Shown: positions 34,051 to 42,940, counted from the stretch's first letter. The stretch is DNA of 64,000 nucleotides from JAGNHN01 sp964590645 (GCA_964590645.1 CAZPYJ010000002.1:1-64000); one strand, 5' to 3'. Translations and numbers: made by a program. Notes: generated by a model not told the origin, from the sequence alone.

Positions 34051-35247
34051 TTAAGGTGCGGTCCGGCCCCGGTAATCGGGAGCCAGCGGTGTGGTGAGTT
34101 CCAAAGCCTGATGTATCTGCTCCCAGGGGACCAGCTTGAAATTTTGCGGCAGCAAACTGTCTCCATCATAATTAAAGCCATCCTGAACCACAAGCAACCC
34201 GAAAGGAAAGTCAGGGCCAAGAGCTACATTCACCACCTCCAGTCCATCGGTTTCTTCGGTGCCGTCAGTTTTTTCTCCTTTCCCTATCTTGAAGCTACCC
34301 ACGTAGGCATTCCCGGCTTCCCTTTTAAAAACGGCATAGGAGAAGCTTCCCTGACTTGAAGCGATAAGGTAGCCCAGGCCTTGGGGGGCGTAATAAAGCG
34401 CAAGTCCTTCTAAGTCATAACGGATATCGGGATTCTCGTTCATTGATGACTGATGAATCATTCGACCAAGATCCCCATCGCCGGGAATGGCGGGGAAGCG
34501 CCATATCCCCGCGCCTTCTTCCCCGACATAGAGCACGCCCATTTCATCGTCGGCCACCATTCCTTCCGGCTGGGAAGGCACTTCCAGGGTACGGATATGC
34601 TGAATATCAAGGTGCGCCGCTATGGAATCGGCCTGAATAAGGTATTGGCCGATCTTCCCGTTTTTCCCATTCAGGAAGGCATAGAATTGTGATGTTTGCG
34701 TGTGGTGGTAGAGGCAAAAGCCGTATGCTTCATCGATCATAGAAGTATCGCAGGAATATACCCCCCCTTCAACTTCCTTAAGCTGTCCGGTGCTGTCGAT
34801 CAGTAATATGCGAAAGCCCTTGATGCTGCGATCCGAGAAGCCGACCAGGTCGACCTTTTTTTCGTTCAGTGCAAAACCATAACGTACATCCACATTATTG
34901 GGGGTGCCGAGCGGATGATAGGCAACTTCTTGTCCTTTCAAATTGTATACCGCAAGTCCTCCCTTTTTGTTGGTTCCGAGGATGAGAGACATTTCGGGAT
35001 GGGAGGGATGAATCCAAACGGCAGGGTCATCGGCAGCATCAACTCCAGGCTGCCCGGGCATAGGATCGGTTTCTACCGAGGCAAAAACTTCAGCAAGGAT
35101 TCTATCCTGGAAGCTCTTCGCTTCCTTGAACTCCGCTTCGTCTTCCCAGGCCTCTTTTTCGCCGGCAGCGGAGCGGTCCAGCTGACAGGAAGTCATTCCC
35201 GAAAAGGCAAGGAAGAGTAGTGCAGCAAGGCTTATTTTGGTCATCAT
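34051..35247 (-). CDS. Beta-propeller (3-)phytase-like lipoprotein
   Basis: A 398-residue protein with a lipoprotein signal (FSGMTSC, lipid cysteine near residue 21). It then shows the beta-propeller phytase pattern: AADDPAVWIHPSHPEMSLILGTNKKGGL, NNVDVRYGFAL, DEAYGFCLYHH, PEGMVADDEMGVLYVGEEGAG and DLEGLALYY. Acidic residues in these segments form the calcium sites of the family, which releases phosphate from phytate. It probably sits on the cell surface or in the periplasm and scavenges phosphate. A -7 box lies 25 bp upstream. Confidence 0.85.
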   Translation of the reverse strand: MMTKISLAALLFLAFSGMTSCQLDRSAAGEKEAWEDEAEFKEAKSFQDRILAEVFASVETDPMPGQPGVDAADDPAVWIHPSHPEMSLILGTNKKGGLAVYNLKGQEVAYHPLGTPNNVDVRYGFALNEKKVDLVGFSDRSIKGFRILLIDSTGQLKEVEGGVYSCDTSMIDEAYGFCLYHHTQTSQFYAFLNGKNGKIGQYLIQADSIAAHLDIQHIRTLEVPSQPEGMVADDEMGVLYVGEEGAGIWRFPAIPGDGDLGRMIHQSSMNENPDIRYDLEGLALYYAPQGLGYLIASSQGSFSYAVFKREAGNAYVGSFKIGKGEKTDGTEETDGLEVVNVALGPDFPFGLLVVQDGFNYDGDSLLPQNFKLVPWEQIHQALELTTPLAPDYRGRTAP

Positions 35248-35271
35248 CTCAAGATCATTTTAATGGATGGG

Positions 35272-35279
35272 CAAAGGTA
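35272..35279 (-). promoter_or_regulatory. -7 box (TACCTTTG) for the phytase gene
   Basis: Exact TAnnTTTG on the minus strand, 25 bp upstream of the start codon at 35247. Confidence 0.5.
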
Positions 35280-35312
35280 GGATTTCATCTGGTTTTCAGC
35301 ATAGTGTGTTGT

Positions 35313-35348
35313 GAGGGAGAGGGAGAGGGAGAGGGAGAGGGAGAGGGA
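35313..35348. repeat. Microsatellite (GAGGGA)x6
   Basis: Six perfect tandem copies of a hexamer in the gap between the phytase gene and the small hypothetical gene. Perfect hexamer runs like this are prone to slippage. Confidence 0.9.
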
Positions 35349-35366
35349 GTTTGCCGGGAAAGGAGG

Positions 35367-35612
35367 TCAGGCCATTTCTTCAACTTTCTTCAGGGTATAG
35401 CTGAATACATATTTATAGGGATAGGTGTCCCAGTAATCCACCATAAAAAAGTGCACATTGGAATCCACGAGCCGTTCTCCTATTTCACCACGGAATTCAT
35501 CCACAGAAATCTGCACCTCACATTCTTTGAGTTCTGTGTTGATGTATATGTCGGTTGCGGAGGCAAAAAGACCTTGTAATCCCCTGGATACCTGTCGGAT
35601 TTCATTTTCCAT
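35367..35612 (-). CDS. Hypothetical protein (81 residues)
   Basis: A small soluble protein with no recognised family. It begins MENEIRQVSRGLQGLF; an eight-residue upstream extension is ignored. Alternating hydrophobic strands (IYINTELKECEVQISV, NVHFFMVDYW) suggest a compact alpha/beta fold. Codon use looks normal. CAAGGTA just upstream is a near-match to a -7 box on the minus strand. Function unknown. Confidence 0.5.
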   Translation of the reverse strand: MENEIRQVSRGLQGLFASATDIYINTELKECEVQISVDEFRGEIGERLVDSNVHFFMVDYWDTYPYKYVFSYTLKKVEEMA

Positions 35613-35741
35613 TCTGTGTGACTTTTGGAACGGCAAGGTAAATCTCAGGAAGAAAGGAGAAGTTAAGCCTGGCTTAAGTTTATTTTAACATTGGGTTATG
35701 ATTCTATCGTTTCGGGGATAGAAGAAGGGTTACTGCTGAAA

Positions 35742-36308
35742 TCAGAAAAACATATTCGATTTGAAAAGCTTGATGGCAATGGCAAGAAGGATGATTCCAA
35801 AAATCTTCCGTAGCACATTGAGCCCGTTCTTTCCCAGTATTCTTTCTATGAGTTCGGTATTCTTCAGAACGATAAAGATCAGCAGCAGGTTGACCAGTAC
35901 TCCGGCAATAATATTCTCCACACTGTATTCTGCCCGGATAGAGAGCAGGGTGGTCAGGGTTCCTGTTCCGGCAATCAGGGGGAAAGCGATCGGGACAATG
36001 GAGGCAGTTTCGGGCTCTACATCCTTGTAGAGGCGGACACCCAGGATCATTTCCAGTGCAAGGAAGAAGAGGATAAAGGATCCGGCAATGGCAAAAGAAG
36101 GCAGGTCCACACCGAGCAGTTTGAGGATGGATTCTCCCACAAAAAGGAAGACGATCATAATCACCCCTGCCACAAGTGTGGCTTTTCCTGGCTGGATATG
36201 GCCGGCCTTGGATTTCAAATCCAGGATCAGGGGAATAGATCCCGTGATATCAATGACGGAAAAAAGGATAAGGGTGGTGTTGACGATCTGGGTGAAAGAA
36301 AAATCCAT
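35742..36308 (-). CDS. MarC-family integral membrane protein
   Basis: A 188-residue membrane protein with about six helices. MarC-family signatures are SVIDITGSIPLIL near the N-terminus, LEMILGVRLY and VPIAFPLIAGTGTLTTLLS. The start at 36308 is chosen over a longer frame from 36458 because a -7 box lies between them, and the extra residues have no membrane or family character. The function of MarC proteins is unsettled. No operon partner is evident. Confidence 0.88.
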   Translation of the reverse strand: MDFSFTQIVNTTLILFSVIDITGSIPLILDLKSKAGHIQPGKATLVAGVIMIVFLFVGESILKLLGVDLPSFAIAGSFILFFLALEMILGVRLYKDVEPETASIVPIAFPLIAGTGTLTTLLSIRAEYSVENIIAGVLVNLLLIFIVLKNTELIERILGKNGLNVLRKIFGIILLAIAIKLFKSNMFF

Positions 36309-36330
36309 TGTAAGGTGGTTTTTTGCGGTG

Positions 36331-36338
36331 CAAAGGTA
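36331..36338 (-). promoter_or_regulatory. -7 box (TACCTTTG) for the MarC-family gene
   Basis: Exact TAnnTTTG on the minus strand, 23 bp upstream of the ATG at 36308. It supports that start. Confidence 0.5.
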
Positions 36339-36470
36339 AGCTTCATTGGGTAAATACCCTATTGAGGCCTCAATGGGTCTGGTGAGTGTGCAGTGATCAA
36401 GCTGTCGGCGCCTGCGCAACACCCCCCCTGTTTCCACCCTCAAGGGGACTTTATTCAAGCAATTCGCTGG

Positions 36471-36575
36471 TTTATGTGTTTAATGCAAGAGCCCGCTTGC
36501 CGGCGGGCAGGCAAGAGCAACAGCATACAGCAAGAGTGTGGAAACTGTATGCTCTTGCTCTATGCTCTTGCTGAG
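36471..36575 (+). repeat. 79-bp direct repeat, copy 1 (with nested 26-bp insertion)
   Basis: It matches 39018-39096 almost base for base (one mismatch seen), apart from 26 extra bases. The extra segment is a GC-rich palindromic core (GCCCGCTTGCCGGCGGGC) flanked by the duplicated 8-mer GCAAGAGC (36485-36492 and 36511-36518). The repeat itself contains imperfect inverted units of GCAAGAGC/GCTCTTGC type and GCATACAG/CTGTATGC. Both copies have the same orientation and enclose about 2.4 kb. Confidence 0.85.
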
Positions 36576-36809
36576 TTTGACCCTTCGAGAGCCTCAGGGT
36601 AAAGGTGCAGTGTGGAGGGGTTTTTAGGAAGCATCCTCCGGATTCCAGCTCGCGCGCATCTTCAGCCTGAAGTCCAGGGTAGAGTGTTACAAAGCCTAAA
36701 ACGCTACTGCCTAGCCTTGAAAAAAGACAGGCCATCTCTCAGTCGGCCTCTGGCCTTCTTCAAAATGACCTGTCGTTCTGTGTAGTGTAAGTTCCTATGT
36801 TAAGCTTTC

Positions 36810-37090
36810 CTAACGGATGATCACTTTCTTATGTGTGCTTTTGCCAAGACGGTCGTTTAGCGTGAGGATATGCACCCCTTCAGATAATCCATTCAGGTCG
36901 ACCTGTACCTGGTCAAAGCTGTATAACTCTGTTTAGCAATGTTTTATGCTTATCATAAACAAGCTCTGCGGAATACAGCTTGATTGAGAGTTGTGAACGA
37001 AAGATCGCCTTAATCGAAGATGGCTGCCACCAAAACGATTTTACAAAGGGCTGTCGATTCCTGAATACAAGCCACTGAAAGCCAACAACA
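36810..37090 (-). pseudogene. Remnant of a T9SS C-terminal sorting domain gene
   Basis: Two overlapping minus-strand frames together read like the end of a T9SS cargo protein. The downstream piece reads VDLNGLSEGVHILTL, then NDRLGKSTHKKVIIR and a stop at 36810-36812. The upstream piece, in another frame, reads LSIKLYSAELVYDKHK. A frameshift near 36925-36945 separates them, and upstream the frame closes near 37100. No signal peptide or catalytic body remains. It is the decayed 3' end of a secreted-protein gene. Confidence 0.7.
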
Positions 37091-37164
37091 ATGAATATTT
37101 ATTTACTACTGAACTTTCTAAGAGAAGTGTATGTTTGTCGTTATCAAACTTTACTTGTAATCTT

Positions 37165-38969
37165 ATGAAAAGTTCAAAGCTTTCTGGTTTAGTCATCGGG
37201 CTACTCTTTCTTACCTGTCAAATATGGGGGCAAGCCTCTTTTCCTATGTATGATTTTTTGGATGAAAAGGTTCGTGATACCACCATCCGGAACTTTATGA
37301 TCAAACAGTATGAGGGTAAGGCCACGGCTGAAGATATTGCGGCAATGGAAGAATATCTTGAGGCTGCCAAGCAGCGGTCTACCGACAGTTTACAAAACAA
37401 ATCTGAATCGCTGTTCGGCGATGGAGCAGAACCGCATATTGTCATTCATCCTACAAACCCGAATATTCTGGCTTTAGCCTATATGTCTGGTCAGGGTTTT
37501 CCGGTTTTCATCTCTACCGATGCAGGAGCTAGTTGGACTCAAAGCAGCTTTGACTCAGAAGCGGCCCTGGATCAGGTTTTTCCTGGTGATTATATATTTG
37601 GCTGGGGTGACCCTATTCGGCATTTGATGAAGATGGCACGCTTTATTTGACTTATATCTATGCTCACGGCACTGTTGTAAATGCTATCGCAGATATGCTT
37701 TTTGTTTATTCCATTGATACCGGCAGCAGTTTTATCGTACCTCCGCTCAATGTGCACAGAGTTTACGGTGGGCGTAATCTGTTTTCGGCAGACTTACTAG
37801 ACCGTGAATGGATGGAAGTAGATAATTCCGGGGGGCTTTATGACGGAAATTTATACCTCAGTGCGATATATTTTGGGGGCGCGCTGACCACGCAAGCTGG
37901 TCAAATTGTCTTAACCAAAGCTGCTAATTCTAATGCGTTTGATACGATTAATGTTGTTACGGCTATTCCCCTTGGCCTCAATGGAGAGTACTCACAATTT
38001 GTAAATTTGAAGGTGGACCAAAATGGTCGTGTTCATCTTTCTTGTGCTTATTTAACCAGTGATGTTGGCGAAGGCTTTATTTATCATACCGTATCCAATG
38101 ATGGAGGGCAAACATTCAGCCCTCCCGTTCAGGTAGCTACCGGGGGGTTATTATTTCCAAACCAGATAGTTTCTTCTAATATTGTAGTGCATAATCGGGA
38201 AAACGCAGCACCCAGTTTGGCTGTGGATGGCAATAACGTATACATTGTATGGACAGATTTAGTTGACTCAGTCTCTAACATCTCTAAGGCATATTTTTCA
38301 TATTCTAACAATTGGGGTCAGAGTTTTTCGCCTCCTTTTGAGTTTGGTAATTTTTTGGTGGATTCGATTGATGTCTTTCACTTTTTCCCCACTGTTGCTG
38401 CCGATAGCGGCCTTGTTGCCATTAGTTGGTACACCATCGATAAGATCTCAGGGGAATCAAATTACTATTTAGCTGAATCAAGCGATTTCGGAGCTAGTTT
38501 TGACACAGTGGTGAATATCTCAAGTGTTCCTTCTACTTTTGCAGGAAGTGGCTTTTATGGTGATTACAATTCTTCTGTAAAGCGCGGCTGTTACACTTAT
38601 TCGGTTTGGTCGGATGGAAGGAGCGGCATCCCTGCTGTGTATGTCGCAAAAACTCAAACTTGTTCCAGCGCGTCAATAGGCATCACAGAGCTATCTCCGG
38701 TTTCAGAAGCGTTTAAAGTGTCTTCAATCTGGCCAAATCCTGCTTCGAATATAATCAACTTGAAAATCAGCCTTCTCCAAAACGAAAGAATTTCGTTCGA
38801 AATCTACAACCTGCAGGGTAAGCTAATCGAGCGCAATTTGGAGAAATCCTTTCCAGTAGGTGATCATCAAATACAGTTGGATGTTAATCAGCTTTCCGCC
38901 GGACAGTATCTGATCAAGATCCAGGCCAGCAATGGCTTATTTGCCAGTAGGGTGCTGGTGAAAAAGTAA
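37165..38969 (+). pseudogene. Frameshifted T9SS-secreted sialidase/BNR-like beta-propeller protein
   Basis: Two plus-strand frames (37165-37650 and 37611-38969) belong to one gene of about 600 residues. The first has a signal peptide (LSGLVIGLLFLTCQIWGQ) and PNILALAYMSGQGFPVFIST...SWTQSS. It derails at FGWGDP into RHLMKMARFI. In the other frame AFDEDGTLYLTYIY continues at once, so a one-base loss (or two-base gain) near 37612-37620 explains the break. The body has BNR/sialidase-like repeats (SNDGGQTFSPP, SNNWGQSFSPP, SSDFGASFD). The C-terminus is a good type A T9SS domain (WPNPASNIINLK...LVKK). This stretch looks more AT-rich than its neighbours. It could be a sequencing error instead of a true pseudogene. 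Confidence 0.75.
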
Positions 38970-38980
38970 GAGCTCTGATG

Positions 38981-39000
38981 CCGTAGCGTCCACGCTACGG
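38981..39000. repeat. Perfect palindrome CCGTAGCG-TCCA-CGCTACGG
   Basis: An 8-bp perfect stem with a four-base loop, 11 bp beyond the stop codon at 38969. No T run follows, so it is more like an extragenic palindrome than a classical terminator. Confidence 0.55.
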
Positions 39001-39017
39001 ACCCTGAACTTCCTAAG

Positions 39018-39096
39018 TTTATGTGTTTTATGCAAGAGCAACAGCATACAGCAAGAGTGTGGAAACTGTATGCTCTTGCTCTATGCTCTTGCTGAG
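39018..39096 (+). repeat. 79-bp direct repeat, copy 2
   Basis: Uninterrupted copy of the repeat at 36471-36575, lacking the nested 26-bp insertion. It closes the accessory segment and lies 30 bp before the end of the archaemetzincin gene. Confidence 0.85.
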
Positions 39097-39126
39097 GTTC
39101 ACACTCATCCTTCAAACTCCACACTG

Positions 39127-39678
39127 TTACAAGGGGGGAGTCAGTCGGTCCAATCCTGCCAGGGACTGGCACTTTTTGCATAAGCCCCGGTCTTTCTGGT
39201 CAATGTCTTCCACATAAGTGCTCGAACGCATCACACAATGCGGGTCATAACAATGCGCGAGCCCGAAGGTATGCCCCAATTCGTGGATCACTTCTTTGGT
39301 AAAGCGCTCGATCACAATCTGTTCGCCATTCTTCATACCATAACGCTCATTCTTCAGGCGATATACTGAAGCAATGGCCGTGCGACCCCCGAACTGGGCC
39401 TGCCCGAAAATATATGTCAGAATCGGGATGAATATATCCACATTGAACAAGCCAACCAGCTTGACACTCCCGGCCGTGTGCATCGCATCCACCCATTTGA
39501 GCAGGCTGTCCCCATTGTACTGCCGACGCTTTGGATCGAAGTACTCAGTGAGATCTAAATAGACCTCGCGGGTTTTAACCTGGCAGTGGTACTCAAACTT
39601 AACTGCCTCTGAGAGCGTCTCAAGGAGTTCTCTGGAGAAGTGGGCGAATGAGTAGAGGACGATGGTGTTACGCTCCAT
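39127..39678 (-). CDS. amzA: Archaemetzincin-family metalloprotease
   Basis: A 183-residue zinc protease with the archaemetzincin signature. HELGHTFGLAHC sits near residues 130-141, followed by a distal CVMRSS segment and the paired-cysteine CKKC, which binds a structural zinc. The N-terminal half (IVLYSFAHFSRELLETL, LVGLFNVDIFIPILTYIFGQAQFGG) fits the family. These are mostly archaeal, with scattered bacterial members, and the substrates are not known. The gene stands alone on the border of the repeat-flanked segment. Confidence 0.9.
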   Translation of the reverse strand: MERNTIVLYSFAHFSRELLETLSEAVKFEYHCQVKTREVYLDLTEYFDPKRRQYNGDSLLKWVDAMHTAGSVKLVGLFNVDIFIPILTYIFGQAQFGGRTAIASVYRLKNERYGMKNGEQIVIERFTKEVIHELGHTFGLAHCYDPHCVMRSSTYVEDIDQKDRGLCKKCQSLAGLDRLTPPL

Positions 39679-39787
39679 ACTGCGATGCTGTCAGGCCAGG
39701 GCCATTTCCTCTTAAGAATCCCACAGGCCATCCCATTTTTTTGTCATCCGTTTTACCAGCGTCTGGGTGATACCGCAGGACGATGGG

Positions 39788-41146
39788 CTATTTGTTTTTA
39801 CCGGGCGATTTGAGACCGTATTTTTTGATTTTATTGTAAAGCGTAACACGGTCCACTTTCAGGGCCTGGGCAGATCTGGAAATGTTCCATTTATACTTGC
39901 CCAGGATTTGGCGAATGAATGCTTTTTCAAACTCATTCAGACTTTCCGTTGTTATCTCCAAATCCACCTCACTTTGGGACAATGGCAGGTCTTTCAGGCT
40001 GATTTTTTTTCCGTTACCGATCACAATGGCCCTTTCGATCATATTTTCCAGTTCGCGGATGTTTCCCGGGAAGGAATACTCCATCAGGCGTTTCAATGCA
40101 GAAGGATCGATGCTGACTAGCGGCCTGTTCATCGAAGTGCAGTATTTGCGGATGAAGTAATCTGTCAGCATCGGAATATCATCCACGCGCTCGCGCAAGG
40201 GGGGCACGTGAATGTTCACCACATTCAGGCGGTAGTACAAATCTTCCCGAAATTCTCCTTTTTCCACCAGGTTTTTAAGGTCGCGGTTGGTGGCGCAGAT
40301 AATCCTGAAATCGGAAGATATCTCCTTATTGCCTCCCACCCGTGTAAAGCATTTGGTTTCGAGCACACGCAGCAGTTCCACTTGCATTTTTACGGAGATG
40401 GTTGCGATCTCGTCCAGGAAGATGGTTCCGCTGTCGGCCATTTCAAACCTGCCCTTGCGATTATAGATGGCACCGGTAAAGGCCCCTTTCTCGTGCCCGA
40501 ACAGTTCGCTTTCCAGCAGGCTCTCCGTCAGGGCCCCGCAATGTACACTCACCATAGGATAGTACCTGCGGGGTGAGTTGCTGTGTATAGCCTTGGCAAT
40601 TAGCTCTTTGCCCGTACCACTCTCCCCGGTAATGATGACAGAGGAATTGCTTTGTGCCACGCTCTCCACGATGCTGAGGACTTTTCTGATGGCCTCACTT
40701 TTACCGATCAGGTCCTCCACGTTCTCCAGGGTGTCCACCCTGTGTTTCAGGGTTTCGTTTTCGTGGCTGAGGGCAAGCTGTCGTGAAGCATTGCGAATAA
40801 GATGGGAGAGGTCATCAGGGTCGAAAGGCTTGGTAATGTAGTCGTATGCCCCATCCTTCAAGGCTTTCACCGCCGTATCTACTGTGGCAAAGGCTGTCAT
40901 TACGATCACGATGGCCTCGTTGTTCAATGCCTTGATCCTGCGCAGCATCTCCAGCCCATCCATCCCCGGCATTTTCAAATCGGCAAGCACAATGCCGTAG
41001 TCCCGGTTCTGGAGGATGGAAAGGGCTACCTTGGCATTTTCGGCGCAGGCAACCTCATAACCATCTTCCATAAACCAGTTACTCAGGGAATCGCGTACGC
41101 TTTCTTCGTCATCAACCACAAGAATGGATATCTTCTTTTCCATCAT
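39788..41146 (-). CDS. NtrC/AtoC-type sigma-54-dependent response regulator
   Basis: A 452-residue activator. The receiver domain has VDDEES (acidic pocket) and the phosphoacceptor D56 in LADLKMPGMDG. The AAA+ domain (~140-375) has Walker A GESGTGKE and the sigma-54-contacting loop GAFTGA (HEKGAFTGAIYNRKGRFE). A Fis-type helix-turn-helix closes the protein (WNISRSAQALKVDRVTLYNK). It is encoded 9 bp downstream of its sensor kinase. The neighbouring redox operon has a -24/-12 promoter at 47726-47742, so that operon is the likely target. Confidence 0.95.
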   Translation of the reverse strand: MMEKKISILVVDDEESVRDSLSNWFMEDGYEVACAENAKVALSILQNRDYGIVLADLKMPGMDGLEMLRRIKALNNEAIVIVMTAFATVDTAVKALKDGAYDYITKPFDPDDLSHLIRNASRQLALSHENETLKHRVDTLENVEDLIGKSEAIRKVLSIVESVAQSNSSVIITGESGTGKELIAKAIHSNSPRRYYPMVSVHCGALTESLLESELFGHEKGAFTGAIYNRKGRFEMADSGTIFLDEIATISVKMQVELLRVLETKCFTRVGGNKEISSDFRIICATNRDLKNLVEKGEFREDLYYRLNVVNIHVPPLRERVDDIPMLTDYFIRKYCTSMNRPLVSIDPSALKRLMEYSFPGNIRELENMIERAIVIGNGKKISLKDLPLSQSEVDLEITTESLNEFEKAFIRQILGKYKWNISRSAQALKVDRVTLYNKIKKYGLKSPGKNK

Positions 41147-41155
41147 AATACCTCC

Positions 41156-42823
41156 TTATGTTTTAACCAATGGAAAAACAATGGATATGGTCGTTCCCAA
41201 ACCCAGCTCTGATGTCACCGAGATTTTCCCGTTATGGTTTTGAATGATTCCGTGCGTGATCGACAGTCCGAGCCCAATTCCGTGGGCTTCCTGCTTGGTT
41301 GAGAAAAAGGGCTCGAAAATGTGCGGAATGTCTTCCTGAGATATCCCAATCCCATTGTCGCTTAACTCAATCTTAATGCTGTCAGGATCAGGGTTGGATG
41401 TTCTTACCACAATCTCCCCATTTTCCCCCACCGCTTCGGTTGCATTGACCAGCAACGCCATACAACATTGCTTGATCTGGTTGGGGCTGCAGTAGATTAA
41501 GTCCTGTGCTGCGGTCGGTTCGGTCCGGAAACTGATGTCTGCGATCTTCATCGTATGCATCATCAACTCGTGGGTTTCCGCCATAAGGACGTGTAAATTT
41601 CTTGGTTCGAAATTATCCTTGTCTTTTTTCGAAAAATCCAGCAGCCCTTTCACAATGTCCCCACAACGTTTGGTCTCCGTTTCTATCAAATGCAGATACC
41701 TGAGCATCTGATTCCGCTTTTCTTCAGTCAGCTCGGGATTGTTCAACTGTTTGTAAACCAGCTTTGTATATACCAATATTCCTGCCAGGGGATTATTTAT
41801 CTCGTGGGCGACCGAGCTGGACAGCTTGCCCAGCGAAGCAAGGCGTTCAATGGTGATGAGTTCATTCTGGGCTGCCCCCAGTTCTTCGGACTTCTTCTGA
41901 ACTTTATACTCCAGTTGCTGCGACCAGTTTTCCAATTCTGTGGTGGCTGTTTGCAGATTGTCCAACATATCGTTGAAAGCCAGGGATACCATCATTATAT
42001 CGTCCAGCTGATCTGGGCGTATTTCCACCCTGGTATTGCGGTCACCATTCGAAACGGCCACACTGGCTTTTATCAGTTCATTGAGGGGCTTCTTGATTTG
42101 CCTTTTGGTAATCAGGATCAACAGGGAAACGACAAGCAGGGTTACCAGGGTGACTAAAAGATAAAACTGCATTGTGGACTCACCTACCGCTTCGTCAAGG
42201 TCTTCCAACGGAACCCTGATGATGAGAGAACCCAGCACCACATCTTCTTTCTTATGCGCGTGGCAGGAACTCATATAGCAGGTGGAAGAATTGAGGATGG
42301 GGGAACGTATCATCAGCTGACGCTGCCCGCTCTGGCAACTGTTCATCATACATTCATCTTCCGGAGTGATGATCTTGTATGATTTCTCGTTTCCAGGGAA
42401 CATCACATCGAGGTCAGTATGACAGCCCTTGCAGTTTGCCCTTGTGTATTTTTCCTCATCATAATCAAAGCTGGCAAAGACGAGGTCATTATCCCCATCA
42501 TACATTGTAACATCTTCAATCCCGGGGAGTGTATGAATGACGTCAAGGATGTTTTGCAGCGACTTCTTGTCATTTTCAAGCATTGAATGATACAGGGTTC
42601 CCTCCACCAAAGAACCTATATTGCTCCCGCTCTCGAGGATCACAGTATTCAGGTATTTCTCATAGACAGATTTGAAAATGAAGCCGTATGAAGCGTACAT
42701 AAAAACAGAAAGGACGGCAATGATCAGCACCACCCGTCCGAAAATGGATCTTCTGAACGCATTGAACTTTGTATAGACAGGAGTCACGCGTTTTTTTTCT
42801 TTCTGATTGCCTGCCGGGTTCAT
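41156..42823 (-). CDS. Sensor histidine kinase with periplasmic haem-binding motifs
   Basis: A 555-residue membrane kinase. TM1 is about 29-50 and TM2 about 219-238. The periplasmic sensor between them contains CKGCH (131-135), a classical c-type haem motif, and CYMSSCH (182-188), a spaced CX4CH motif. Two further cysteines lie in ECMMNSC. A HAMP linker follows, then a HisKA helix with the phosphorylated H340 (SSVAHEINNPLAG) and an HATPase domain (GIGISQEDIPHIF, GIGLGLSI). The haem motifs suggest sensing of redox state, oxygen or NO. It is paired with the sigma-54 activator 9 bp downstream. Confidence 0.92.
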   Translation of the reverse strand: MNPAGNQKEKKRVTPVYTKFNAFRRSIFGRVVLIIAVLSVFMYASYGFIFKSVYEKYLNTVILESGSNIGSLVEGTLYHSMLENDKKSLQNILDVIHTLPGIEDVTMYDGDNDLVFASFDYDEEKYTRANCKGCHTDLDVMFPGNEKSYKIITPEDECMMNSCQSGQRQLMIRSPILNSSTCYMSSCHAHKKEDVVLGSLIIRVPLEDLDEAVGESTMQFYLLVTLVTLLVVSLLILITKRQIKKPLNELIKASVAVSNGDRNTRVEIRPDQLDDIMMVSLAFNDMLDNLQTATTELENWSQQLEYKVQKKSEELGAAQNELITIERLASLGKLSSSVAHEINNPLAGILVYTKLVYKQLNNPELTEEKRNQMLRYLHLIETETKRCGDIVKGLLDFSKKDKDNFEPRNLHVLMAETHELMMHTMKIADISFRTEPTAAQDLIYCSPNQIKQCCMALLVNATEAVGENGEIVVRTSNPDPDSIKIELSDNGIGISQEDIPHIFEPFFSTKQEAHGIGLGLSITHGIIQNHNGKISVTSELGLGTTISIVFPLVKT

Positions 42824-42932
42824 ATTGTCAGCACATTGAAGAGGATGAAGATTTTTAAGAAAAAGTCATATTTAACAATCTACATATCAATTAGTTTGAA
42901 CGCAATCAATTGAATTTAATGTGATATTTGTA

Positions 42933-42940
42933 CAAAGCTA
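42933..42940 (-). promoter_or_regulatory. -7 box (TAGCTTTG) for the kinase/regulator pair
   Basis: Exact TAnnTTTG on the minus strand, 110 bp upstream of the kinase start, overlapping a small ATTTGTACAAA dyad. If used, the two-component pair is transcribed by the housekeeping sigma factor. Confidence 0.4.

Noticed and set aside
36386..36735. Several 60-90-codon frames on both strands next to the MarC-family gene
   Set aside because: They read through the 79-bp repeat and REP-like motifs, with no protein features.
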